From the NCBI RefSeq assembly GCF_946902905.1, contig NZ_OX336385.1:372001-436000 (forward strand): a DNA stretch of 64,000 bases, in the 5' to 3' direction. Below are positions 16,951 through 25,118 of this stretch, in pieces; position 1 is the first letter of the stretch; each line of letters starts with the position of its first letter. This stretch comes from Streptococcus sp. Marseille-Q6470. Its GTDB lineage: Bacteria; Bacillota; Bacilli; Lactobacillales; Streptococcaceae. The notes beneath the pieces are model-generated. The model was not told where the DNA came from. It worked only from the letters and a program-made list of their open reading frames with translations, and searched no databases. Position numbers and translations under genes: made by a program.

Positions 16951-16994
16951 GAAAAAAGCGACGAGATTATTTGTTATCTCGTCGCTTTGCTGTT
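16951..16994. terminator. Bidirectional intrinsic terminator
   Basis: AAAGCGACGAGAT and ATCTCGTCGCTTT (16955-16988) form a 13-bp stem with A-rich and T-rich flanks. It ends the MerR-ABC operon on the plus strand and may also serve the converging minus-strand gene. Confidence 0.85.
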
Positions 16995-17107
16995 TTTCAG
17001 GGGTCAAGCTCATGACTTGGTTAAGTTTGATTCTGCCTTTTCTTCTCAAAAGGTGATAACTCTTTACCCTAGTATTTGCTCAACTTCCTTAATCTTATTT
17101 TTAGAGT

Positions 17108-17986
17108 TTAATACTGACTAGTTAGTATCCGTTGTGATATTGAAACTTCTTTCTCCCACCGTCTGAGCACCTCTTTCAAAGGCTCATCTAGATAGGTATA
17201 GGCCTTGTCCTTTATCCAATCAGGGATTCCATAAGCTGCTTCGGCGATACTTCCTGTGATAGCAGCAAGAGTATCACTGTCCCCACCAAGAGAAATCGCA
17301 TTTCGAATCGCATCTTCAAAATCTGTACTTTCTAGAAAGGCAACGATGGCCTGAGGAACGGTATCCTGACACGTTTCATTGAAACGATAAGTAGGACGAA
17401 TTTCATCTAGTGTTTGAGAAAGATTATATCCATACTCTTGTTCTATGTGTTCCTTGATGAGTCTCTTACACTCTGTAGGATTATCGTTGATCGGTTTTCC
17501 ATAGTCGCCACTGTAACCTCCAAAGTAATAACGACACATAAAGATAGCATCAGACGTCGCCATAGCTCCCTTGACCCCCTCTGGATGGTTATGAGTCACC
17601 TCTGCAGAAAGTCGTGCAAGAGCTCTTCTGGACGGCCAGGCTCCCGTTCGTGCACAAAAACTACAATCCATGGTCCAGGCACATGGAGAAACACGCATTG
17701 CTGAGCCATTGCCAAAGCTATTATAAGGTTCTCGATCGTCGCCATCAACCCAATTCCCAAATCTTGCACCGTAACCTGCATCGGGATACATCCTACCATA
17801 TTTTTTCATGGCATCAATAAAGTCATCCTTCTGACCACCATTCATAATGGCTTCTGCAACGGCACAGGTCATAACCGTATCATCTGTGAAAAAACAATCC
17901 TCACGAAATAATGGAAAGTCTTTCGTTTTAATGTTGTCCCATTCATAAACAGAACCAACAATATCTCCAACTATTGCTCCTAGCAT
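17108..17986 (-). CDS. ADP-ribosylglycohydrolase family protein
   Basis: 292 residues. Metal-binding signatures of the ADP-ribosylglycohydrolase (DraG/ARH) family are intact: GAIVGDIVGSVYEW, FTDDTVMT near residue 33 and GGDSDTLAAITGSIAEA towards the end. These enzymes remove ADP-ribose from proteins or small molecules using two Mg ions. Cytosolic. It starts 11 bp after the stop of the alpha/beta hydrolase gene, so one transcript is likely. The physiological substrate is unknown. Confidence 0.92.
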   Translation of the reverse strand: MLGAIVGDIVGSVYEWDNIKTKDFPLFREDCFFTDDTVMTCAVAEAIMNGGQKDDFIDAMKKYGRMYPDAGYGARFGNWVDGDDREPYNSFGNGSAMRVSPCAWTMDCSFCARTGAWPSRRALARLSAEVTHNHPEGVKGAMATSDAIFMCRYYFGGYSGDYGKPINDNPTECKRLIKEHIEQEYGYNLSQTLDEIRPTYRFNETCQDTVPQAIVAFLESTDFEDAIRNAISLGGDSDTLAAITGSIAEAAYGIPDWIKDKAYTYLDEPLKEVLRRWEKEVSISQRILTSQY

Positions 17987-17997
17987 CAGATTCCTCC

Positions 17998-18804
17998 TTA
18001 TGATATATCAGATTCATTACATATTTCCAATGAATCACTCTTTAAAAATGGCACCACCAAATTAATCCACTCTTGAGGCAGGTAAGCTGATAAATAGCCG
18101 TGGTTATAGCCCTTAGCTTCATACAGGATCGTATTGGGATGGAGCTGCTGAAATAATCTAGCTGACTCTTTCACATAGTTCAATTCTTTTTCACCGTAGA
18201 TATACAGAACCTGAGCCTTGCTAGCAGAAATCGTATCCTTAAGCTTGTAACGCCCCATATAGGTTTTGTAAATAGTCACTAATGTTTTTATAGGCGTTCT
18301 TGGCAAATCCTCCAAAAAATAAGCTTTTATTTCCTCTGGATAAGCCAGTTTAGGATAGAGTTTGTTCATCATGCTTAACTGAAGTTTACAAGAGAATTTA
18401 CTAAACATCAGTTTGCCAAATAGACGTACAAGAAAAATGCTGATATTAGCTAATCTTGGTTGAGGAATACAGAGGCTTCCGTCTATGATGACCTTCTCAG
18501 CTATCTCGCTGTCTAATGACAAAAGCTCCATAGCAATTTGACCACCAAGTGAAACGCCACCGATTGCAAACAATTTCCCACCACAGTTTGCTTTTATATA
18601 GTCTAGAATCTCCAAAGCAGAATCTTCAGTAGAAACATAATCAAGTTGATATTCTTCGCCGTGGCCATTCAAGGTGGGTAGAATGACACGATACTCCTCC
18701 GACAAGATCCGTGCTTGACGAAGATAATTCCACCAAGAACTGCCACCGCCATGTATGAGCAAGATAGAAGGCAAATTATTATCACCAAATTCATGGAATT
18801 TCAT
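17998..18804 (-). CDS. Alpha/beta hydrolase
   Basis: 268 residues from MKFHEFGDNNLPSILLIHGG; this ATG is chosen because AAGGAG lies seven bases upstream, while the longer reading needs a TTG without a ribosome site. Features are the oxyanion loop HGGGSSWW, nucleophile elbow GVSLGG, an Asp region (YIYGEKE) and the catalytic-type His in GYNHGY. A serine hydrolase of unknown substrate, probably cytosolic. Confidence 0.88.
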   Translation of the reverse strand: MKFHEFGDNNLPSILLIHGGGSSWWNYLRQARILSEEYRVILPTLNGHGEEYQLDYVSTEDSALEILDYIKANCGGKLFAIGGVSLGGQIAMELLSLDSEIAEKVIIDGSLCIPQPRLANISIFLVRLFGKLMFSKFSCKLQLSMMNKLYPKLAYPEEIKAYFLEDLPRTPIKTLVTIYKTYMGRYKLKDTISASKAQVLYIYGEKELNYVKESARLFQQLHPNTILYEAKGYNHGYLSAYLPQEWINLVVPFLKSDSLEICNESDIS

Positions 18805-18957
18805 ATTTAAACTCCTTACTAAAGGACTTTCACTAGATATATACTTGTTCAATCAGTTTGAACAAGTAGTGATGACTCATCAAATAAAAAGTCTCTAACA
18901 TTGATTATCTAGAATGACCACACGTTACTTTTAATAATGGATATCCTGATCAAAATT

Positions 18958-19035
18958 TTAAAATGTTGTTTCCTTACTAATTCTATTACTAGCCAATATC
19001 GTATAAATCAAATAACCAATAAAAATAACATGACA
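18958..19035 (-). pseudogene. Remnant of a CPBP protease gene (C-terminal end)
   Basis: The minus strand reads VIFIGYLIYTILASNRISK and then a stop. The same stretch occurs near the C-terminus of the intact CPBP protein at 19652-20404 (IIFIGYLIYTILASYRISN). At DNA level 18977-19028 and 19680-19731 are nearly identical. It is a leftover of a duplicated copy and flanks the nucleotidyltransferase-like gene. Confidence 0.75.
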
Positions 19036-19071
19036 ACCAGTCTTACAACTTACTACTTTTCATATGATAAT

Positions 19072-19563
19072 TTACAAATGTCTTTCCAGCCACTCAATCT
19101 TTTTAAAATCCTTATTGTTATTATGATCATTTCGATAGGAGTCTTGAGAAGAAGCTTTGTAAATACTTAGATACTGCTCCAGACTTGGTAGACGAAAAGT
19201 GATGTCATCGAGATGAATCAGCTCTATATCCAATTCCGAAACTCCTGCAAAATCAGGTAAGGAATCGATACTTCCAAATTCAACACTCACTCTATCCTTT
19301 TGGAATTCATGCTCATGAATATCTATTAAGACGTAGCCTAAGTCTTTCATCACTTTCATTATCTTGTCCCAGTCATAAATTCTGAGATGATCAGGTGCTT
19401 CCCAACCTCTAGGGTCACCAGACACATGAATGTCAATGTCAGACGGCCCCCAATTTTCTTTCGTTCTAAACTCCAATCCCAAAGACCCCATCAGTGTCGG
19501 TGTAATTCCGACTCGATTTAAATGGAAACAAATGGTTTTAAATTCTTCAAATAAGAGATTCAT
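19072..19563 (-). CDS. Nucleotidyltransferase-like protein
   Basis: 163 residues. GSLGLEFRTKENWGPSDIDI resembles the GS...DxD active-site pattern of the DNA polymerase beta-like nucleotidyltransferase fold, with a further conserved Glu in VSVEFGSID. Such small proteins include antibiotic nucleotidyltransferases and MNT toxins or antitoxins; the substrate here is unknown. Soluble. It lies between the intact CPBP gene and a CPBP gene remnant, which suggests it moved in with, or was spared by, a duplication. Confidence 0.7.
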   Translation of the reverse strand: MNLLFEEFKTICFHLNRVGITPTLMGSLGLEFRTKENWGPSDIDIHVSGDPRGWEAPDHLRIYDWDKIMKVMKDLGYVLIDIHEHEFQKDRVSVEFGSIDSLPDFAGVSELDIELIHLDDITFRLPSLEQYLSIYKASSQDSYRNDHNNNKDFKKIEWLERHL

Positions 19564-19651
19564 TTTTACTCTATACCTTTCATCTAAATGTTCGTTATTT
19601 CTACTTTATAACCTTGAACAAAATCATCTTCATTTTCTAGAGTATATCCAG

Positions 19652-20404
19652 TTATTTTGGATACAAATTCTTTTTATTGCTAATTCTATAACTCGCCAAT
19701 ATAGTATAAATCAAATAACCAATAAAAATGATAATAAAAATAACATTAATTTTTAACACAAAGTAGAGATTTAACAAATTTGCAAACGCATGAAATAATA
19801 TACAGTATCCCACAGATTTCGTTTGACGATAAAGAAGCCCTAAAACAAAACTTAAAAATAATGTATATATAAAAAATAAAATAAAAGGAAATCCTTGATG
19901 ACTTTCTCCAACTATAAACCATAAAGGCAGATGCCAAATTCCCCAGATTGAACCTACAATCAAATTAGATTGCCAATAAGTATATTTTTTATCAAGTAAT
20001 GGTTGTAAGATTCCTCTCCATCCTAATTCTTCATGTCCACCACCAAAAAAAATTAATTGAATAAAGAATAGTGGCATTAGATAAATGGATACTCCATTTA
20101 ATTCTAAGGAAGATACAGAAAATAGTATCAAAATTGCTAACATATGAATTATGAAATAAATACTACTATTTTCTCTTTTATTAAATAAAAAATGTTTAAA
20201 TTTTATATTATTACTTTTCAAATAAAACACACTTGCAATAGCTGGTCCGAGTGCACCTATTATTTGTAATGTTCTCCCTATAAAAGTTTCTATTCCAAAA
20301 ATATAAGATTGTGTAAATATAGCAAGAAGCCCCCAAGCTATATAAGTAATCCCAAAAGTAAAATAAAGATAATTTTTTAAATTCTTTTTGTCAATTTCTG
20401 TCAT
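19652..20404 (-). CDS. CPBP family intramembrane metalloprotease
   Basis: 250 residues with about seven hydrophobic segments. The family motif EExxxR is present in GGHEELGWRG (residues ~122-132), and the second motif in GSIWGIWHLPLW and LFHAFANLL supplies the metal-binding His residues. In Gram-positive bacteria CPBP (Abi) proteins are often tied to bacteriocin maturation or self-immunity. AAGGAAG precedes the ATG. Confidence 0.9.
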   Translation of the reverse strand: MTEIDKKNLKNYLYFTFGITYIAWGLLAIFTQSYIFGIETFIGRTLQIIGALGPAIASVFYLKSNNIKFKHFLFNKRENSSIYFIIHMLAILILFSVSSLELNGVSIYLMPLFFIQLIFFGGGHEELGWRGILQPLLDKKYTYWQSNLIVGSIWGIWHLPLWFIVGESHQGFPFILFFIYTLFLSFVLGLLYRQTKSVGYCILFHAFANLLNLYFVLKINVIFIIIFIGYLIYTILASYRISNKKNLYPK

Positions 20405-20503
20405 TTTATCTTCCTTATTTTGATTATTTTATATGTAATATTTGTTACTGCTTCTTAGTTGCTCTCGATTATAACTACCTATATTCTATCACAAAAACAC
20501 AAA

Positions 20504-20527
20504 AAAAGCCTTACAATCAAGGCTTTT
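20504..20527 (-). terminator. Intrinsic terminator
   Basis: AAAAGCCTT / AAGGCTTTT stem followed on the minus strand by a T-run. The hairpin and its flank (TTTCATTAT...TTTCGT) closely resemble the terminator downstream of rlmCD at 27236-27257. The rest of the 180-bp gap holds nothing recognisable. Confidence 0.75.
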
Positions 20528-20583
20528 CATTATTCATTTCGTCAATACTTTAGTTTCGTAGATTCAGATTCGCATGATAAAAA

Positions 20584-21231
20584 CTAGTCAATTTTCTCTA
20601 TGATATTTCCAAGTTTATTCAATATAAGACATGAATGATCATTTAGTGGAATTATGGGAACATCAACAAGTCCTTCAGCTATATCCTTATTTGCTTTATC
20701 ATTCCATGAATCATAATGGACACTAATTAAAAACTGACTAAAGATTCCTAATCCATTTTTTATCTTTATCTGATGATCTGAATTATCATTAGGTGAGACA
20801 TAGACTTTTTCTCCTAATAATAGGGCTCCTGCAGAAAAACCTATAACTTTCGCCCCTTTATTAATCATGTGATCGATATAATTTTTGAACTCCTGATTGA
20901 CGTAAGTAGCTATATATTTTTCCGTATTTCCACCACCAATGATAATTAGATCAGCATCTAAATAGCTATCAAAATCAATCTGCTAAGAGTCCAAAAGTAA
21001 GTAATCAGTGTTTAGATTAGGAAATTGACTTTGGAAAACTTCCGTGTACTTTTTCATATAGGGTTGCCAATTATCTCGAAAAACTGTAAAAATAACAATT
21101 CTTCCAATCTTCCTTGATGACACAATTTTATTAACAATCGTATGGTTCTTTATCGGCGGATTTCCACCCATTAAAAAAATTTGTTCGTCCAATCTTTCAC
21201 ACTTTCTAAAAAATACATAAGTGTTTACCAC
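20584..21231 (-). pseudogene. Peptidase E (S51)-like / class I glutamine amidotransferase-like, split by a nonsense codon
   Basis: The N-terminal part (IFLMGGNPPIKN..., to LLLDS) ends at a TAG at 20983-20985; the frame then continues without shift as QIDFDSYLDADLIIIGGGNT and VIGFSAGALLLGEK to the stop at 20584. GFSAGA holds the nucleophile serine of the S51 family. About 215 residues in all, normal for peptidase E. One substitution appears to have inactivated the gene. The first start is a weak GTG. Confidence 0.8.
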
Positions 21232-21240
21232 GTTCTGAAA

Positions 21241-21669
21241 TTATAATTCTTTCTTAAAATGGATAATTCTATTTGCCTCCTGAAATCCAATATTGAGATG
21301 AAATTTTATAGAATCGGTATTCGTTAAAGTACAGTCACTTGCAAATTCCTTACATCCTTTATTTTTCGCCCATTCCTCACATTTTGTACAGAGATTTTTA
21401 GCAATATCCTTTAAACGATATTCCTCGTCGACAATAATCCCTTCTAAGAATCCAACAGGACTATATTTACAACCTTCAACATAATCAAATCTGAGTGAAC
21501 ATAGTGCTAGACCTATAATTGTGTCACCTTCAACTTCAGTAAAGATTGCAGTATTTTTGCCATTCGTATATCTCTTTACTTCATCAATAGCTTCTTTATC
21601 GGTCAATTGGGGCCATAATTGTTTCATTAATTTAGCCGTTTTTATAGAATCTTTTGTTATTCCATCCAT
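21241..21669 (-). CDS. GNAT acetyltransferase, aminoglycoside 6'-N-acetyltransferase-like
   Basis: 142 residues of the GNAT fold. The segment LEGIIVDEEYRLKDIAKNL is the acetyl-CoA binding motif (here with Leu-Lys-Asp instead of the usual R-x-x-G-x-G/A). EFASDCTLTNTDSIKFHLN plus GFQEANRIIHFKK is typical of AAC(6')-type enzymes. A GGAGG site lies nine bases upstream of the ATG. Whether it still acetylates aminoglycosides is open, given the altered CoA loop. Its stop is 10 bp before the broken peptidase E gene. Confidence 0.8.
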   Translation of the reverse strand: MDGITKDSIKTAKLMKQLWPQLTDKEAIDEVKRYTNGKNTAIFTEVEGDTIIGLALCSLRFDYVEGCKYSPVGFLEGIIVDEEYRLKDIAKNLCTKCEEWAKNKGCKEFASDCTLTNTDSIKFHLNIGFQEANRIIHFKKEL

Positions 21670-21783
21670 ATTGATGTTCCTCCGCGAATTACAAGCAAAT
21701 GTTACGAATCATGCTGTTACTTTGTTACTCATTGATTGATACCAATACCATCCCCTTCTACTTTTCGACTGTCTCAGATCGGA

Positions 21784-21933
21784 AGAGTAGAGCCACGCAC
21801 TCAGCGGTTCGGACTTACCGTATCATCGCGTCGGTGCCCCTCCTCATTCTACGAGTCCTATCCCATGGGCGGAGCATCTACTTCTACTTCGCTACTATGT
21901 AGCTCGTACAAGTAGTGATACCGCCTCAACATG
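21784..21933 (-). repeat. rlmCD 3'-end scar with structured tail (left attachment site)
   Basis: The minus strand carries the last codons of an rlmCD gene ([13 protein letters not shown], stop) and a ~120-nt tail. The tail aligns without large gaps to the sequence downstream of the intact rlmCD (27292-27442), sharing ACTCAGCGGTTCG, CATG-GGCGG and the 15-bp core. It is the original 3' end of the target gene left behind by an insertion. Confidence 0.75.
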
Positions 21934-21988
21934 TGCTGAGAGCTTTCTTCTATACTAATAGACGAAAGGGTGTGAAAATGATTTTTAA

Positions 21989-22419
21989 ATGATACTGTGG
22001 AACGGAACAGTAGCCCTAGTATTGACTACTGTCGTTTCTATTCATATTGGCTATTCTAGGACTGAGATGAAAAAATCTATAAATGCTCAGAATAAAATTG
22101 AACCCGCAAATCTCCCCAAAACAATGGTGAGTCATGTACTTGTATTATTCCGAAAAAATACACCTCTGGTGCAGTGAGACAAATTGGTGTATCTTATAGT
22201 GGCTTCGTAGATGAAAGCTATACTCTACTATCACTCTTTGATGATGTAGAACAAATTGAAAAAGATAATAGACTTCAGACAGCTATTGATGTTGTCAGAG
22301 AACAGTTTGGTTTTTTAGCCATACAAAAAGGAACCGTCCTAACTGAAGGTTCCAGAAATATTGAACGCAGTAAACTTATCGGTGGTCATTCCGCGGGTGG
22401 ATTGGAGGGATTAAAATGA
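21989..22419 (+). pseudogene. umuC-like Y-family DNA polymerase, 5'-truncated and frameshifted
   Basis: Only the C-terminal ~140 residues remain. VVSIHIGYS and SINAQNKIEPANL are read in one frame; after a six-A run at 22153-22158 the frame moves and continues as KYTSGAVRQIGVSYSGFVDE and on to RSKLIGGHSAGGLEGLK. One missing A explains the shift. UmuC homologues of this kind sit in Tn5252, Mega and Tn1207.1, where they may respond to DNA damage. This copy is dead. The following gene overlaps its end by 4 bp. Confidence 0.85.
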
Positions 22420-22751
22420 AACAAGAAAAAAATACAGTACAATTTTCAGAAATCCGTAGCAAAGGATGTAATGATATTGAAATGCTTGAAAGATTTTTAC
22501 ATGGAATCGTTGAAACAGCAACTTCAAAACTTCGTCAGAGAAAACTCAAAACAACTGAAATATCGATACGACTAGTACATGCTAAATCTGAAAACCGATT
22601 ACCATTGGAATTTACATTTAGCATTAAGCCAACAAGCTCATCTGTGATAATCTATACTGAGGTAATCAATCGCTTTAAAGAATGTTACACAGGTGGGGGA
22701 ATTCAAGGTTTTACGATTCAATTTGATAAAAATACCCTTGCCTCTGCATAG
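22416..22751 (+). CDS. umuC-operon hypothetical protein of Tn5252-type elements
   Basis: 111 residues, soluble, starting MKQEKNTVQFSEIRSKGCND with GGAGGG just upstream and overlapping the umuC end by 4 bp. It contains RQRKLKTTEISIRLVHAKSE. No domain named. It occupies the position of one of the small genes that accompany umuC in Mega/Tn1207.1. Probably still translated although umuC is broken. Confidence 0.75.
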   Translation: MKQEKNTVQFSEIRSKGCNDIEMLERFLHGIVETATSKLRQRKLKTTEISIRLVHAKSENRLPLEFTFSIKPTSSSVIIYTEVINRFKECYTGGGIQGFTIQFDKNTLASA

Positions 22752-22763
22752 AAAGGATTTGAT

Positions 22764-23132
22764 ATGATTGACCGTTCATATTTACCATTTCAATCAGCAA
22801 GAGAGTACCAGGATACAAAGATGCAAAAATGGATGGGCTTTTTCCTATCTGAACATGCATCAGCACTCTCTGATGATACAAACAAAGTAACGTACATGTC
22901 TGACTTATCACTAGAGAAGAAAGTATTACTCCTCAGTCAAGTATACGCCGGGCAGCTACGCACACGCATTCAAGTGATTGAAAAAAACAAGCGTGTTTCC
23001 TACACTGGAACAATACCAAGTCTGACCAAAGATTTCATTTTGATAAAAACTACAACAGGTCACATCAATTTGAAATTAAAAGACATTATTAGTATTGAAC
23101 TTGTCGAGGAGGTGCTCTATGAATCAGCTTGA
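22764..23132 (+). CDS. YolD-like protein of the umuC operon
   Basis: 122 residues. IDRSYLPFQSAREYQD and MQKWMGFFLSEH at the N-terminus and a C-terminal VSYTGTIPSLTKDFILIKT with KLKDIISIEL fit the YolD-like family, which regularly accompanies Y-family polymerase genes. AAAGGA precedes the ATG, 13 bp after the previous gene. A role with UmuC is family knowledge; here UmuC is inactive. Confidence 0.75.
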   Translation: MIDRSYLPFQSAREYQDTKMQKWMGFFLSEHASALSDDTNKVTYMSDLSLEKKVLLLSQVYAGQLRTRIQVIEKNKRVSYTGTIPSLTKDFILIKTTTGHINLKLKDIISIELVEEVLYESA

Positions 23133-23418
23133 GTTTCAGCGTAATCACCTACAAATGGACTATTATAGCGAGAGCTACCAAGATTTTGAACGTGACTTCT
23201 ACCGCTACTCTAACATGAATATTCCATTGACCTTCCTAACTGATGATATCCTAAAAACAATGGCGACTTCACGTAAGAATTACTTTGTCCTCAATAAGGA
23301 AAAGTCCAGAGATAACCGCGATCACTTCTTCATATTTGAAGTAAGTACCGTAGATGAGAATCCGCTAATCTATCATTATACATATAAGAAAACTACAATA
23401 TATTTAGCAGAAAAATAG
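23119..23418 (+). CDS. Hypothetical protein of the umuC operon (Tn5252-type)
   Basis: 99 residues from MNQLEFQRNHLQMDYYSESY; GAGGAGG seven bases upstream supports this start, which overlaps the preceding gene. Rich in aromatic and charged residues, no membrane segment, ending KKTTIYLAEK. Small proteins of this type are conserved beside YolD and UmuC in streptococcal elements. Function unknown. Followed immediately by a terminator. Confidence 0.75.
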   Translation: MNQLEFQRNHLQMDYYSESYQDFERDFYRYSNMNIPLTFLTDDILKTMATSRKNYFVLNKEKSRDNRDHFFIFEVSTVDENPLIYHYTYKKTTIYLAEK

Positions 23419-23447
23419 GAGCAGTTCAATTGACTGTTCCTATTTTT
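23414..23447 (+). terminator. Intrinsic terminator of the umuC-associated operon
   Basis: AATAGGAGCAGT pairs with ACTGTTCCTATT (one G-U) and is followed by TTT. It lies between converging operons (umuC set on plus, msrD on minus). Confidence 0.8.
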
Positions 23448-23535
23448 AATATTCATAAAATCTAAAGTCTTTATACTCTTTAACAATGGAGTCGCCAACC
23501 AGAACAGACTATACTGACCAGCGACTACCTTAAAT

Positions 23536-24999
23536 TTAATGTTTCAGATTTATTTTCTTATCTCTAATTTCATAAACTACATCTGCTACATTTTCGAGTA
23601 ATCGTTTATCGTGGGTGATAAACACGATAGTTCCGGTGTACTCCTTCATTAGTATTTCCAAAGCCTCTAAACTTGGTATGTCAAGGAAGTTACTGGGTTC
23701 ATCCATTATTAGGATGTTATATCTACCCATGAGCATTTTAGCAAGCAACAATTTTATAATTTCTCCACCGCTTAAAACAGATAAACTTTTTCCAATATCG
23801 TTCTGTTTGAACCCCATAGATGCTAGCACTGAACGAATTTCTGATATATTGTAGTCACAATCCTTCTGCATAAACTCCATAACATTCTGATTACTGTTGT
23901 ACTTGTAACCATTCTGTGCAAAGTAACCTATTTTTGCCTTAGGCGAAATAGAAATTCCTTCTTCATGGTTTAAGATCATTTGGATTAAAGTTGTTTTTCC
24001 GATTCCATTACCACCAGTTAACGCCACTTTTGCTCCTAACGGAATTTGAAAAGATGCATTTTCAAACAGAGCCTTATCCCCAAATACTTTATTAATTTCT
24101 GCACCGACTATAGGGTATGGATTATGGAGCTCCAATGCTTTACTTTGCCTGAAACGAATTCTGCGAATGCCTTCCGGAGCTTCTACTTTTCCTAAGGCCG
24201 CAATCCTGTGCTCTAGGGTTTTAGCAGCATTATACATCTTTTTTTCCTTACTTCCTATTGATTTTTGATGAGCTAAACGCCCTCCGTCTTCAGTACTTTT
24301 TTTCTTTGAAGAACCTTTTGCCTTCTGTTCTATTTTACGAGCCTGTTTTCGCTTTTCCTCCGCAGCCCTTTCCAATCGGGCACGTTCCGCAATAAATTGT
24401 TCGTATTCTGCAGCTTGGCTCTTACGTTCTTCCTCTTTCTGACGAAGATAATCAGAATAGTTTCCCCAATACTCAGTGATTTTGCCATCTTTCAGTTCCC
24501 ATATTTTATCTACTATTTCATCAAGAAAATAGCGGTCATGGCTAATAACTAACAGTGCACCTGTAAAATATTTTAGCTGTCCTATTAGAAAATCAATTCC
24601 TTCACGGTCTAAATGGCTCGTAGGTTCATCCGCTAAAATACCATGAACCTGTGCCGATAAGGCCTGTGCTATTTTAAGCCTTGTTTCTTCACCACCGCTC
24701 ATAGTCTGTATATTTAATTGCTCAACACCTAGCTTGCCTACAAGTGCAAAATCTTTTTCCTCCTGCAGAGTTACTTCGTCCAACTGGGGAATATAGGCAA
24801 GTTCACCCAGACGATTCATTTTACATCCTGGGGGAGTTAATTCTCCTAAAAGTACCCTGAGTAAAGTGCTTTTTCCAGCACCATTTGCTCCTACTAAACC
24901 AATACGGTCATAATCATATACTTCTAATTCATTTATATCTAAAACATCGCGTCCTTTGAATTCCACACGAATGTCTTTTGCTTTTAATATTAATTCCAT
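23536..24999 (-). CDS. msrD: Msr(D) ABC-F ribosomal protection protein (macrolide resistance)
   Basis: 487 residues, two ABC domains without membrane parts: Walker [10 protein letters not shown] and GGNGIGKTT, signatures [12 protein letters not shown] and [12 protein letters not shown], Walker [12 protein letters not shown] and [13 protein letters not shown] charged linker (residues ~190-265, rich in Glu, Lys, Arg) separates them, the ABC-F hallmark. The protein binds the ribosomal E site and displaces macrolides. The sequence matches Mel/MsrD, which is always paired with mef. Expression is controlled by a short leader ORF upstream (25078-25098). Confidence 0.97.
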
Positions 25000-25077
25000 A
25001 ACATTTCCTCCTGTCTATAATCGCATGCTTTCATTTGCTTGTATGCAGGGAAAACCCTGCGATTTTAGCAGGAAGAG

Positions 25078-25098
25078 TTACATGAAAATAAGATACAT
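25078..25098 (-). promoter_or_regulatory. msrDL: msrD leader peptide ORF (MYLIFM)
   Basis: Six codons (MYLIFM then TAA) with GGAGG nine bases upstream. This is identical to the described msrDL leader, at which ribosomes stall with erythromycin and relieve attenuation of msrD. A GCAGGG-TTTT-CCCTGC hairpin follows (25045-25061). Confidence 0.93.
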
Positions 25099-25118
25099 AA
25101 ATATTCCTCCAATATTGT

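Noticed and set aside
21776-21787. AGATCGGAAGAG, identical to the start of a common Illumina adapter
   Set aside because: Only 12 bases match, and the next bases differ from the adapter. The position aligns with the second copy of the rlmCD tail, so it is probably a chance match; a read-level check would settle it.
21699-21902. Plus-strand reading frame over the rlmCD scar
   Set aside because: The DNA is explained by the minus-strand rlmCD end and its structured tail.
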